Positions 18,084-26,687 of a DNA stretch of 64,000 nt are shown in pieces (position 1 is the first letter of the stretch; the number at the start of each line of letters is the position of its first letter). The translations under genes were made by a program, and so were the position numbers. Source of the DNA: Bacteroidales bacterium. GTDB lineage: Bacteria > Bacteroidota > Bacteroidia > Bacteroidales > P3. Where the stretch lies: NCBI GenBank assembly GCA_031263015.1, contig JAISGN010000004.1, positions 18,704 through 82,703 on the forward strand, in the 5' to 3' direction. Below the pieces are notes generated by a model that had not been told where the DNA came from, made no database searches, and worked only from the letters and a program-made list of their open reading frames with translations.

Positions 18084-18959
18084 TTAATATCTTAATTTCC
18101 TGAATGACAAAATTACATAAAAAAATATTATATAACCCCAAAACGGAATCGGCTCTTTATCTGTTTTAACTTGTTTGAACTTTTTATGATAAACCTTCCA
18201 AAACAGCCAATATTCGTAACAAAATCTAAATCTCCGCCGCAGGGGGATGGTCTTTTGAGAAGAAAAATACCTGTAATACATCATAAAAGAGAGAGGATTA
18301 TTTTTTCTCAAATTACCGATATTCTTCGTTATTCCGTCAGGGAGATATTCACCATAAACTAAGGCATCGGAAATAAACCTCATCTTATATTTCTTTGCCA
18401 TTTGATACCAGAGCATATCTTCCGAAAAATAGTGTTCATCGGCTATGACGGGAAAAGGGAACTCTTTTATGGCAGTTGTCAGAAACACATCGGCAGTCTC
18501 GCCGTGAAAATTATACCTTGCACACCATTGCGGATAAGTGCAATCAATTTTTTTATAATCAACTTTCGGATAAGTTTGTCCGTTGGCAAAGGGTCGCAAT
18601 CCTATTATGCCGCCGAAAGTCAGGTCGTCTTTGATTTGAAGATAATTTTCCCAAACTTTATTCAACGCATCGCCTGCAAGATAATCGTCGCTGTCAAGTA
18701 TAAAAAATAACTTCCCGTAAGCCTTTGTGACACCGAAGTTCATTGCCCGTAATTTTCCCTGATTGACCGTCTTGAAACAGCGAATAGAAATCCTCTTCTG
18801 TGAAATAAATTCCCCTATCTTTTGCTCCGTTTCATCGGTAGAGCCGTCATCAACCACGAGCCACTCAAAATCTTCAAAATTCTGCCCTGTCAGACTCCGA
18901 TAAAGTCTATCCAAAGTGTAGGCACGATTATATGCAGGTGTAAATACTGTTATCTTCAT
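18084..18959 (-). CDS. Glycosyltransferase family 2
   Basis: 291 residues. ITVFTPAYNRAYTLDRLYRS, VDDGSTDETEQKI, and the DXD motif FILDSDDYLAGDA are all intact. The C-terminus is basic with short hydrophobic stretches (WGYIIFFYVILSF), which may anchor it at the membrane. A repeat-rich gap follows on its 5' side. Confidence 0.85.
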   Translation of the reverse strand: MKITVFTPAYNRAYTLDRLYRSLTGQNFEDFEWLVVDDGSTDETEQKIGEFISQKRISIRCFKTVNQGKLRAMNFGVTKAYGKLFFILDSDDYLAGDALNKVWENYLQIKDDLTFGGIIGLRPFANGQTYPKVDYKKIDCTYPQWCARYNFHGETADVFLTTAIKEFPFPVIADEHYFSEDMLWYQMAKKYKMRFISDALVYGEYLPDGITKNIGNLRKNNPLSFMMYYRYFSSQKTIPLRRRFRFCYEYWLFWKVYHKKFKQVKTDKEPIPFWGYIIFFYVILSFRKLRY

Positions 18960-18972
18960 TGTTTCTAATCTT

Positions 18973-19130
18973 CGGTGCGTGTCGCACTGACATTATTTTT
19001 TCTTTCTTCGGGGTTTTACTCTTCGCCGATGTTCGGAGAGTTCTTTTTCTCATTTTTAACTCTTCGCCGATGCTCGGAGGGTTCTTTTTCCGGTTTTTAA
19101 CTTTCCGGTGCGTGTCGCACTTACATTTTT
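18973..19130. repeat. Composite hairpin repeats (GTGCGTGTCGCAC family, two copies)
   Basis: CGGTGCGTGTCGCAC occurs at 18973-18987 and 19106-19120, each followed by TGACATT or TTACATT and a T-rich run. Between them a second motif, CTCTTCGCCGATG(T/C)TCGGAG(A/G)GTTC, is present twice and carries the small hairpin CCGA-TGY-TCGG. A related composite occurs at 31.1 kb. It fills the space between two glycosyltransferase genes and has no credible reading frame. Confidence 0.75.
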
Positions 19131-19136
19131 CCGGGG

Positions 19137-20288
19137 TTATGAACTAATGTCTGTGCGGCAGTCAATATTGCTCAGCAGTTTATTCAAGAACACTTCCGCA
19201 GGGTTAGGCGGGACGAGTTTTTTAATACCGTTGCGTGCCGCCTGTCCTATGGATTGCAATTCTATACGCCGTTGCCAGAGTTTCTCCATAGCCTCATCAA
19301 AGCATTTAACCGCCGGCGACTGAGCAAGGAAACCCGTAACATTATCATCAATCACCTCCGGATTTCCGCTTACGGCTGTCGCAACTACAACACGACCGCA
19401 AAGCATCGCTTCAACAATCGCCATCGGAAGTCCCTCGTGTCGCGAAGGCATTAAAAGTACATGATTATGACGCCAGATGTCCTCCGTTTTACAAAAGCCG
19501 CATACATTTACATTAGCCAGCCCAAGCATTTTTATAGTTTCTTTAAGGCGATTCTTATGCACACCGCTTCCGTAAAAATTTATCTCCACATTGCGTTCTC
19601 TCCATTTGGGAAGACTTAAAACCTGCAAAAGAATGTCCTGTCCTTTCGCCTCAAAGTCATACGTTCCTACCTGAGCAAAATGCAGACATTTATCATCGGG
19701 AAAAGGAATATTATTGTCATAAGCCACGTTGAAAGGATTGCGAACAATTTCGGCATTATCAATACGGGAGATGACCTGCATTCTTGCTAAATTCAGATTA
19801 GCCTGCGAGACAAAGTAATTCATAGCGGATTTTGCAAAGACTTCTTTCAACGACTTTGATTGCGAATCCGAAAGCCATAGTAAATCATTGCCGTTATGAC
19901 CTACAAAACAAAATCGCAGATCTTTCTTTGCAAAGAGTTTTATATCATTGCCGAGCGGCAGATTAGTCCCGCCTGTGAATAATGTTAAATCCGGCTGCCA
20001 TTTAATTGCACGCTTGTTGATTGATATAAATTTAAATTCGGTATTGAAAAATCTGTTAAAAACTTCCTGCCACTCCGAAAGCGGCTTTTTGTAGAACAGA
20101 TGTAGGTTCGGGTAATGCAAAAGGGGTCTTAGACGTTGGGCGGAGAATTTGTTTTCATATACGCAAATTCCAACCTGATAACCTTTAGCCAAAGCGATTT
20201 TAGCGGTCTCAAACCACAGCACCTCATGTCCGCCTACCGAATTGAGAGTTGAAACAAAGAGTAATTTTATTTTATTTTCTGTCGCCAT
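19137..20288 (-). CDS. Glycosyltransferase family 4
   Basis: 383 residues. Donor-site motifs YDFEAKGQDILLQVL, NVCGFCKTEDIWR, MPSRHEGLPMAIVEAMLCGR. The last residues (IDCRTDISS) are encoded by DNA resembling the adjacent hairpin repeat, so the repeat may have replaced the original 3' end. Its start overlaps the end of the next upstream gene by 17 bases. Confidence 0.85.
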   Translation of the reverse strand: MATENKIKLLFVSTLNSVGGHEVLWFETAKIALAKGYQVGICVYENKFSAQRLRPLLHYPNLHLFYKKPLSEWQEVFNRFFNTEFKFISINKRAIKWQPDLTLFTGGTNLPLGNDIKLFAKKDLRFCFVGHNGNDLLWLSDSQSKSLKEVFAKSAMNYFVSQANLNLARMQVISRIDNAEIVRNPFNVAYDNNIPFPDDKCLHFAQVGTYDFEAKGQDILLQVLSLPKWRERNVEINFYGSGVHKNRLKETIKMLGLANVNVCGFCKTEDIWRHNHVLLMPSRHEGLPMAIVEAMLCGRVVVATAVSGNPEVIDDNVTGFLAQSPAVKCFDEAMEKLWQRRIELQSIGQAARNGIKKLVPPNPAEVFLNKLLSNIDCRTDISS

Positions 20289-21417
20289 CTATTACGGAAT
20301 ATATGTTTTGTATATTTTTTTTTGAGTTAAATTTTTTACTATTAACTTTTGACAAGGCAGAATATTTTTTTAATTCCGCCTGGTTGCTCATAAGAGATTC
20401 TATTTTATCGGCTATTTCCTCTTCGGAGAAAGAAGTTATGATTCCGTATTTTCCATCCTCCAGGACATCTTTCACATAACCCACATCTGTAGAAACAATC
20501 GCCAGCCCCAGACAAATCGCCTCACAGACAACCAAAGGTCCTCCTTCCATATCAGAGGTTAAAAGAAAAATATCTGCTGCCCGCATTTGGCTGTAAGGAT
20601 TTTTTTGCCATCCGATAAGTTTCACGCAATCATTTAAGCCTAAAATATCTATTTGTGATTGTAATTGATTGCGCAATGAGCCCTCACCGATTATTCTCAT
20701 CTCAAACGAAAGCGATTTGTCTTTTAATATTTTTGCGACATTTATTGCTCTGTCAAATCGTTTTGCCCCCGTCAGCCTTCCCGAACAGACAATAAGAAAC
20801 CCGTCCTTTTGAACATTTGTTTGCTCTGCCTTCCGACAAATATCATCCGCATCAGTCAGGAAATTATTTATAACCCACTGTCGGGCACCGCTCAAATGAT
20901 ATAATGAATTTAATCCCCTTTTTGCATTGTCAGACACAAAAATAATATCCGACATTTGATTATAAACCCGTGATTCGTGTTTTTTGCTTCCGAAATACGA
21001 AAGATGTGCCGAATTTAAGGCAGCATCCGTATGTACCCACGATATGTTTTTACCGCCCCGGTTTAAGATAAAAGAATGAAAGAGCAGAGGCAAACCTTCC
21101 AAAAACGAAATAATCACATCATAGTTTTGTTTGACAAAACATCTGAAAGCCGGCTTTTCAAGCAGGTAATAAAGATTCATCAGTTTATACTTCAAGCACA
21201 GGTGATGAACTCTTATATATTGCCAAAAATGATTATATTCTAAAAAATTCACCTGCGGCGGTACATCGTTTAACAAAACACCTTCGCGATAGATTACACA
21301 CAAATCTACGGAATATTTTTCATAATCAAAATCATTCAACAGATTAATGAGCATCTTTTCCGCACCCCCGCCATCAAGAGTTTGCATTAGGAATAAAATC
21401 TTTTTCTTTGTTTTCAT
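20272..21417 (-). CDS. Glycosyltransferase family 4
   Basis: 381 residues. N-terminus KILFLMQTLDGGGAEKMLIN, donor site VCSGRLTGAKRFDRAINVAK and SDMEGGPLVVCEAICLGLAI. Full length. Immediately upstream (21464-21763) lie a hairpin repeat and a large 41-bp repeat array, so this gene may begin a sub-transcript. No TAnnTTTG element was recognised in front of it. Confidence 0.87.
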   Translation of the reverse strand: MKTKKKILFLMQTLDGGGAEKMLINLLNDFDYEKYSVDLCVIYREGVLLNDVPPQVNFLEYNHFWQYIRVHHLCLKYKLMNLYYLLEKPAFRCFVKQNYDVIISFLEGLPLLFHSFILNRGGKNISWVHTDAALNSAHLSYFGSKKHESRVYNQMSDIIFVSDNAKRGLNSLYHLSGARQWVINNFLTDADDICRKAEQTNVQKDGFLIVCSGRLTGAKRFDRAINVAKILKDKSLSFEMRIIGEGSLRNQLQSQIDILGLNDCVKLIGWQKNPYSQMRAADIFLLTSDMEGGPLVVCEAICLGLAIVSTDVGYVKDVLEDGKYGIITSFSEEEIADKIESLMSNQAELKKYSALSKVNSKKFNSKKNIQNIYSVIDGDRK

Positions 21418-21463
21418 CTTATACGACTTGAAACTTACGGATTATTTTTAACTTTCTCTAAAA

Positions 21464-21476
21464 GTCCGTGTCGGAC
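21464..21476 (+). repeat. Hairpin repeat GTCCGTGTCGGAC
   Basis: 5-bp stem GTCCG/CGGAC around TGT, followed by AGACATTATTTTTT. Same family as GTGCGTGTCGCAC but with the third stem pair reversed from G-C to C-G, which preserves pairing. Confidence 0.7.
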
Positions 21477-21488
21477 AGACATTATTTT

Positions 21489-21763
21489 TTAACAAACATT
21501 AGAATTTCTGCCCGGCTAATCTCCGTCATTTGACAAACATTCCAATTTCTGCCCGGCTAATCTCCGTCATTTGACAAACGTTCCAATTTCTGCCCGGCTA
21601 ATCTTTGTCATTTGACAAACGTTCTAATTTCTGCCCGGCGACTCTTTGTCATTTGACAAACATTCTAATTTCTGCCGTTTTATATTTTGTCATTTCAATA
21701 ATTATATAATTTTATCTTTTTAAATCTTCGTCATTTGACAAACGTTCCAATTTCTGCCGTTTA
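21489..21763. repeat. 41-bp tandem repeat array 4 (6-7 copies), no DUF6261 gene attached
   Basis: GTCATTT is found at 21525, 21566, 21607, 21648, 21689 and 21730, an exact 41-bp period, with a partial copy before the first. The unit holds TTTGTCATTTGACAAA plus a remainder with TTCTGCCCGGC. The unit at 21689 has the degenerate form GTCATTTCAATAATTATATA, also found at the far end of array 2. The last copy lies inside the coding region of the gene at 21712 and encodes its final residues. Confidence 0.9.
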
Positions 21764-22764
21764 GATTTTTCTGCTATTTGCAGAGTTCGCATAGCGCAGA
21801 TTTTATTTTTCACACTAACCGAAAACAAAGCAACATTCTTAAGCAAATCACTTTTCACACACAGACGATAGAAATAATGTTTTATACCTTTGCCGTCAAT
21901 GTGATTTAAAATACTCAATGCGGCGGATTTGTCGTTAGCCTTCAATGCCCTGAAAAACCACTGCCGAACAAACCGCTGCTCAAAAAACTTTACCCAATAA
22001 GCCTGAGAAGTGCCCTGAGCAAAAAACTCACTTACTTTCCATGCCGAAAGATGAAAAGCAAACTGTTTTGCCATGTCCGTAAAATGCGACATACTTTTGT
22101 CCAAAACTCTATAAACTCCGGTGCAATCGTTAATATAACCTATCTTACTGTGGCGAGAAATAAAAAGCCACAAAGGATAATCGCCCATCTTAGGTTTGAG
22201 CAAATCAAAGACCTCACTCCTTGATGCGGGAATCAAAAGATTGGTTCGTGCCATAACTGTTAAAGTACAGATGAAATCTGAATACAATAATTGCTCAAAA
22301 ACATTGCCGCAGGGAGGATTAGAAAACAATGCGGCGGCAAAAGCGTTCTGCGATTGATTAAATACCTTGTAATCGGTATGAACCAAACCATAATCTTCGT
22401 TCTTTTCCAAAAAATCAACCTGCTTCTGAAGTTTTAGTTCATCCGTCCAGTAATCATCCCCTTCGCAAAACGCAATATATTTCCCTTTTGCTCTTGGGAG
22501 TTGAAATTGTGGGGTAATTCTAACTCCTTTCGAATGTTGGTTCTCTTTCTGATAAATCGGCTTTATTATTTGCGGATATTTTTCTTCATATTCTCTGATT
22601 ATGCTTTGATTGCCGTCCGTTGAAGCATCGTCATGTATCAATATCTCAAAATCAAAATTTGTCTTCTGCATCAAAAGACTTTCTACACATTGTCTGATGT
22701 ATGGAACGTGATTGTAAGTCAGGGTGCAAACCGAAACCAAAATAGAATTTTCTTCCTTTATCAT
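21712..22764 (-). CDS. Glycosyltransferase family 2 with repeat-encoded C-terminus
   Basis: 350 residues. Motifs LVSVCTLTYNHVPYIRQCVE, HDDASTDGNQSII, AFCEGDDYWTDELKLQKQVD. The C-terminal tail (RQKLERLSNDEDLKR) is translated from a unit of the 41-bp repeat array, so the native 3' end seems to have been replaced or extended. Close paralogue of the next gene. Confidence 0.85.
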   Translation of the reverse strand: MIKEENSILVSVCTLTYNHVPYIRQCVESLLMQKTNFDFEILIHDDASTDGNQSIIREYEEKYPQIIKPIYQKENQHSKGVRITPQFQLPRAKGKYIAFCEGDDYWTDELKLQKQVDFLEKNEDYGLVHTDYKVFNQSQNAFAAALFSNPPCGNVFEQLLYSDFICTLTVMARTNLLIPASRSEVFDLLKPKMGDYPLWLFISRHSKIGYINDCTGVYRVLDKSMSHFTDMAKQFAFHLSAWKVSEFFAQGTSQAYWVKFFEQRFVRQWFFRALKANDKSAALSILNHIDGKGIKHYFYRLCVKSDLLKNVALFSVSVKNKICAMRTLQIAEKSKRQKLERLSNDEDLKR

Positions 22765-22765
22765 T

Positions 22766-23713
22766 TTATCTTATTGCCGAATATCTAATACCGAAAAGTT
22801 TAAAGAATCTGTATAACAAAAAATCTTTTATATACCTTAAAACAGCATTAGCAAATGGGGAAAAGCCGCATTGAAATGATGATTTCAAATAACGGAATAT
22901 CTTTTTATCAGAATCTTTCGACTTTACTCCTCTAACAAAAGCACCGAGAAAGATAAATGCTCTTACCGTTTTAAGTGTGTGGCTTGACGCATAATCAGGA
23001 ACACACAATTTATACAGAGCATCATTGTATTCCAAAAGATTCTTCTCATTAAATATTGCTTTTTGTCTTGTTACGCCCTGCATTCCTACTCTATAAACAG
23101 ACGAAATATTAGGCAGATATTTGAATTTACCTTTTGTTGATAGAAAACAGAAAAGATAAGTATCCATATTCATTTTAATATCTTTTACGGCAAGGCTGCG
23201 AAAAACAACAGATGCCGTAGGAATACGCCTTTTCTTAATAAAATCCGAAGCGACAAAATCTCTTTCTTTACTTTTTGAAAAAGGATATGTTTTATTCTCA
23301 ATAGTATTTAATATCGTGCCGTTTTCTCCTATCGCAGAATAATCCTCATTTGCTTCCAAGAAATCAACCTGCCGCTGCAATTTATATTCATCCGTCCAAT
23401 AATCATCTCCCTCACACATTGCTATATATTTACCTCGCGATTGAGGATATAAATATGTTGCAAATATCTTTATACCTTTTGAATATTTGTTTTCCGACTG
23501 ATAAATTCCTTTTATCTTATCAGGATATAATTCGGCATATTCTCTAATAATATCAGAGGTTTTATCAGTTGAGGCATCGTCATGTATTAATATCTCAAAA
23601 TCAAAATCCGTTTTCTGCATCAAAAAACCATCTATACACTGACGTATATATGGTTCATGATTATAAGTTGCACAACAGATGCTAAGCAATGGGTATTTTG
23701 ACAAATGTTCCAC
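22766..23713 (-). CDS. Glycosyltransferase family 2
   Basis: 315 residues. LLSICCATYNHEPYIRQCID, IHDDASTDKTSDII and AMCEGDDYWTDEYKLQRQVD are almost the same as in the following gene, which points to a tandem duplication. Gene spacing is 1 base downstream and 6 bases upstream, so it is translationally packed in the operon. Confidence 0.85.
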   Translation of the reverse strand: MEHLSKYPLLSICCATYNHEPYIRQCIDGFLMQKTDFDFEILIHDDASTDKTSDIIREYAELYPDKIKGIYQSENKYSKGIKIFATYLYPQSRGKYIAMCEGDDYWTDEYKLQRQVDFLEANEDYSAIGENGTILNTIENKTYPFSKSKERDFVASDFIKKRRIPTASVVFRSLAVKDIKMNMDTYLFCFLSTKGKFKYLPNISSVYRVGMQGVTRQKAIFNEKNLLEYNDALYKLCVPDYASSHTLKTVRAFIFLGAFVRGVKSKDSDKKIFRYLKSSFQCGFSPFANAVLRYIKDFLLYRFFKLFGIRYSAIR

Positions 23714-23719
23714 AATAAA

Positions 23720-24487
23720 CTATATCGTAGATTTTAGAATAAACAGCGGTCTATTGAGGAACTCTCCAAGCGAATCATCTCTTTGAATATTATTTTCATT
23801 CAAATCAACATATCTTACACCTTCGGAATTTCTTTCGGCAATACCTGTTTTTATTATTTGCCAATAATCTTTTGATATTTCTTCTATAAAAGATATTAAT
23901 TCACTTTTGGTGCCGTTTTCAAATAACGGCATATTTCTATTTCCTTGCCAGTTAAAGCCAAGTTGAAATATAAGTATCTTCGTTTTATCATAGAGATAAT
24001 TTAATTGTCTTGCTATTTCTTGCTTTGCCTTAATTAAAGAAAGTTGCTTATCTCCATAATCATCCCCTACATGATGCAAAACATTTAGAAGTACGATTAT
24101 ATCTATTCTTTCATCTTGTTTAAATTCCCCGAAAAAATTAAAATACTCATTATTTACTTCTATCTTGTCCCGCACTTTCAATTCTTCTGCGGCAAGTTTT
24201 ACAAAGTTTGCATGCTGCTTATTACCCTCATAGTACAAAACTTTCTTTGCTCCTGCTTCCAGCATCTCAAAAGAAAAATAACCCGTATTTGCACCTATAT
24301 CAACAATAGTCTTATCTGCAACAGAAACATTTGCTAACATATAATTCAAACGTTCTTTTTCATAACGAGTATGTATATTCAATTTAACATCCCCAATCAA
24401 CCTGCGAAGTTTATCTGGTAAGATTTGATAATTGGAGTGTTTGCTCGTCTGTTCGTATAATTTTATCAGTTCTTTATTTGGTGTCAT
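23720..24487 (-). CDS. Class I SAM-dependent methyltransferase
   Basis: 255 residues. SAM motif I is VDIGANTGYFSFEML, the acidic loop YYEGNKQHANF follows, and the motif IV region is IDIIVLLNVLHHVGDD. Overlaps the ATP-grasp gene by 4 bases. It probably methylates a sugar or amino-sugar intermediate made by its two upstream partners, but the substrate is unknown. Confidence 0.82.
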   Translation of the reverse strand: MTPNKELIKLYEQTSKHSNYQILPDKLRRLIGDVKLNIHTRYEKERLNYMLANVSVADKTIVDIGANTGYFSFEMLEAGAKKVLYYEGNKQHANFVKLAAEELKVRDKIEVNNEYFNFFGEFKQDERIDIIVLLNVLHHVGDDYGDKQLSLIKAKQEIARQLNYLYDKTKILIFQLGFNWQGNRNMPLFENGTKSELISFIEEISKDYWQIIKTGIAERNSEGVRYVDLNENNIQRDDSLGEFLNRPLFILKSTI

Positions 24488-25587
24488 AAATTTCCTTTTT
24501 TATAAATATTTATTGTATCTTCTCTATTATATATATCGTAATTATTCCACGTCTTAATCTCTTGTCTTAAACTTATATCGTGATAAACAATATCAGTATT
24601 GTTTTCTATGCATTGATTTATACCTCCACCCCATAGATATTTCGCTTTTTTATCATTTACAAGATTTGGTTCTATGTCAATGAGATTATAGTCAAACAAT
24701 AAGGCTTCAAATAAATTCATATCAGCATCTACAAAAAGTTGAGAAGGTCCCCAAAAACGAGGATTTGCCTCTATCATATAATATTTACCATTTTCCTCCT
24801 TTACTTCAATCATAACAATTCCTCTAAACAACAATGCCTTGAACATTTTCTCAAAAGCAGAAGAAATTTCTTCATTATGAATATCGGCAAACATTGCCGC
24901 AACTATTGACTTGCCATTCGGTTGCTGTGCAATGTTCTTTTGTGAATACTTATATACTCTTTGATTTTTATCAAAATAAAATAACAAATAGAAACTTTCA
25001 CCTGATATAAATTTTTGATAGTAAAAATCCGATACATCATAAGTATTTGTAAATGCAGTTTTGTCATGCGACGTCATTATCAACTGAGGAGAAAGAGCAA
25101 TATTATCTTTATTGAAATAAGTATATGGCTTTGCAACACATGGAATATTTGCTTTATCTATGTCCGTATTAAATAACGGTGTATTTATTCCATATTCCTT
25201 ACATAACTCTCCAAAACTGTATTTATCGGATAGTCGTTCGTACAAATTTTCATTTACTAATGGAATGATTATATCCTCTTTCTCCAATTGTTCTTTATTA
25301 TGTAATAAAAAACGATTTAATGCTTCTGTTGTAGGGGCGACAAAACATTTCTTAATATTGTATTTAGTCTTTATCTGCTCAAAAATGCCTAAAATATCAT
25401 ATACTTCCAATGCTTTTCTTTGGCGAATTGCTGAAACTTTATCCTTATATACAGTATCAAAAATAACATCCTTTTCCGAAGACGCCACAATAGCATAATC
25501 TAATTTAAGTTTTACAAGTGTTCTCAAAAACGCTATTACAGCCCTTTGATTATACCCTGAAAACACAACTATTATTGTATCATTCAT
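24484..25587 (-). CDS. ATP-grasp ligase (carbamoyl-phosphate-synthase-like)
   Basis: 367 residues. The central part is an ATP-grasp fold: CVAKPYTYFNKDN, then YYQKFISGESFYLLFYF, and the Mg-binding VMIEVKEENGKYYMIEANPR followed by FWGPSQL. Such enzymes join a carboxylate to an amine at the cost of ATP. Placed between an aminotransferase (overlap 4 bases) and a methyltransferase (overlap 4 bases), it may attach an amino acid or other acid to an aminated sugar. Confidence 0.78.
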   Translation of the reverse strand: MNDTIIVVFSGYNQRAVIAFLRTLVKLKLDYAIVASSEKDVIFDTVYKDKVSAIRQRKALEVYDILGIFEQIKTKYNIKKCFVAPTTEALNRFLLHNKEQLEKEDIIIPLVNENLYERLSDKYSFGELCKEYGINTPLFNTDIDKANIPCVAKPYTYFNKDNIALSPQLIMTSHDKTAFTNTYDVSDFYYQKFISGESFYLLFYFDKNQRVYKYSQKNIAQQPNGKSIVAAMFADIHNEEISSAFEKMFKALLFRGIVMIEVKEENGKYYMIEANPRFWGPSQLFVDADMNLFEALLFDYNLIDIEPNLVNDKKAKYLWGGGINQCIENNTDIVYHDISLRQEIKTWNNYDIYNREDTINIYKKGNL

Positions 25588-26687
25588 AATATTGCAGCAA
25601 TAATTAAGTCTATGTCTTCTTCTGTTATTGCATCATGTAAAGGTAAGCAAATAACGCTGTCGGCAATTTTATGTGCAATAGGCAGATTTTCTTTCTTTGC
25701 CGAAGACAATTTAGAATAAGGAGAAAACTCGGAAATCAAAGGGTAGAAATAACGACGGCTGTAAATATTTCTCGTTTTCATCTTTTCATACAACTCATCC
25801 CTGCTCATAGGATAAACATCTTTATCAACAAAAATAGGGAAATATGAATAATTATGCCTTACATTCGGCATATCATCCATAAACATTATTCCTTTTACTC
25901 CTTTGAGTCTTACTCTATAAGCATCCGCTACTTCTTTTCGTTTATCAATAGCTTTATCAACCTGTTTCAAATTCAATAGTCCATAAGCGGCTCTTATCTC
26001 ATCCATCTTGCCGTTTATACCGGGAGCAACAACCTCCGTCTCACCGGCAAAACCAAAATTTTTCAAATAATCTATCTTTTGCTTCATTCTTTCATCGCTA
26101 CAAACCAATGCACCGCCTTCTATTGTATTATATGTCTTTGTGGCATGAAAACTTAACGTTGAAATATCTCCGTTATTCAAAATAGACTCGCCATTGTACT
26201 TTACTCCGAAAGCATGAGCAGCATCATATATAACCTTTAATCCGTATTTATCTGCAATATTCTTTATTGCTTCCGTATCACATGGGGTTCCATAAACATG
26301 AACAGGCATTATTGCTTTGGTTTTATCTGTTATAGCCTGCTCTATCTTTGTAACATCTATATTAAGTGTTTTAGAATCTATATCTACAAACACAGGCTCA
26401 AGCCCATTCCACCAAAGAGAATGTGTTGTTGCTACAAAACTATATGGAGTTGTTATAACTTCACCTTCTTTTATGTCCAAAGCCTGTAAAGCAGTTATAA
26501 GAGGCAAAGTTCCGTTAGTAAATAATGATATATACTTTACACCAAGATATTCACAAAGTTTTTGCTCTAATTCATGATGGAATTTTCCATTATTTGTTAT
26601 CCATTTACTTTCCCATATCTGCTCTAAATATTTATTAAATTCCTTTAAGTCCGGCAGCAATGGTGATGTTACGGTTATTTTTCCCAT
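25584..26687 (-). CDS. DegT/DnrJ/EryC1/StrS family sugar aminotransferase
   Basis: 367 residues. PLP-binding Lys is in FHATKTYNTIEGGALV; other family motifs are LFTNGTLPLITALQAL, VIYDAAHAFGVKYNGE and FGFAGETEVVAPGINGKMDE. It transaminates a keto-sugar nucleotide, normally from glutamate, to give an amino sugar. The keto-sugar could be the product of RmlB encoded in the neighbouring operon. Start overlaps nothing; the flippase gene ends one base upstream. Confidence 0.9.
   Translation of the reverse strand: MGKITVTSPLLPDLKEFNKYLEQIWESKWITNNGKFHHELEQKLCEYLGVKYISLFTNGTLPLITALQALDIKEGEVITTPYSFVATTHSLWWNGLEPVFVDIDSKTLNIDVTKIEQAITDKTKAIMPVHVYGTPCDTEAIKNIADKYGLKVIYDAAHAFGVKYNGESILNNGDISTLSFHATKTYNTIEGGALVCSDERMKQKIDYLKNFGFAGETEVVAPGINGKMDEIRAAYGLLNLKQVDKAIDKRKEVADAYRVRLKGVKGIMFMDDMPNVRHNYSYFPIFVDKDVYPMSRDELYEKMKTRNIYSRRYFYPLISEFSPYSKLSSAKKENLPIAHKIADSVICLPLHDAITEEDIDLIIAAIL

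Noticed and set aside
18959..19147. Small plus-strand frame (GACRTDIIFSFFG) with a similar one at 31090
   Set aside because: Both are translations of the shared hairpin composite repeat and lack start-site signals; similarity is at DNA level.
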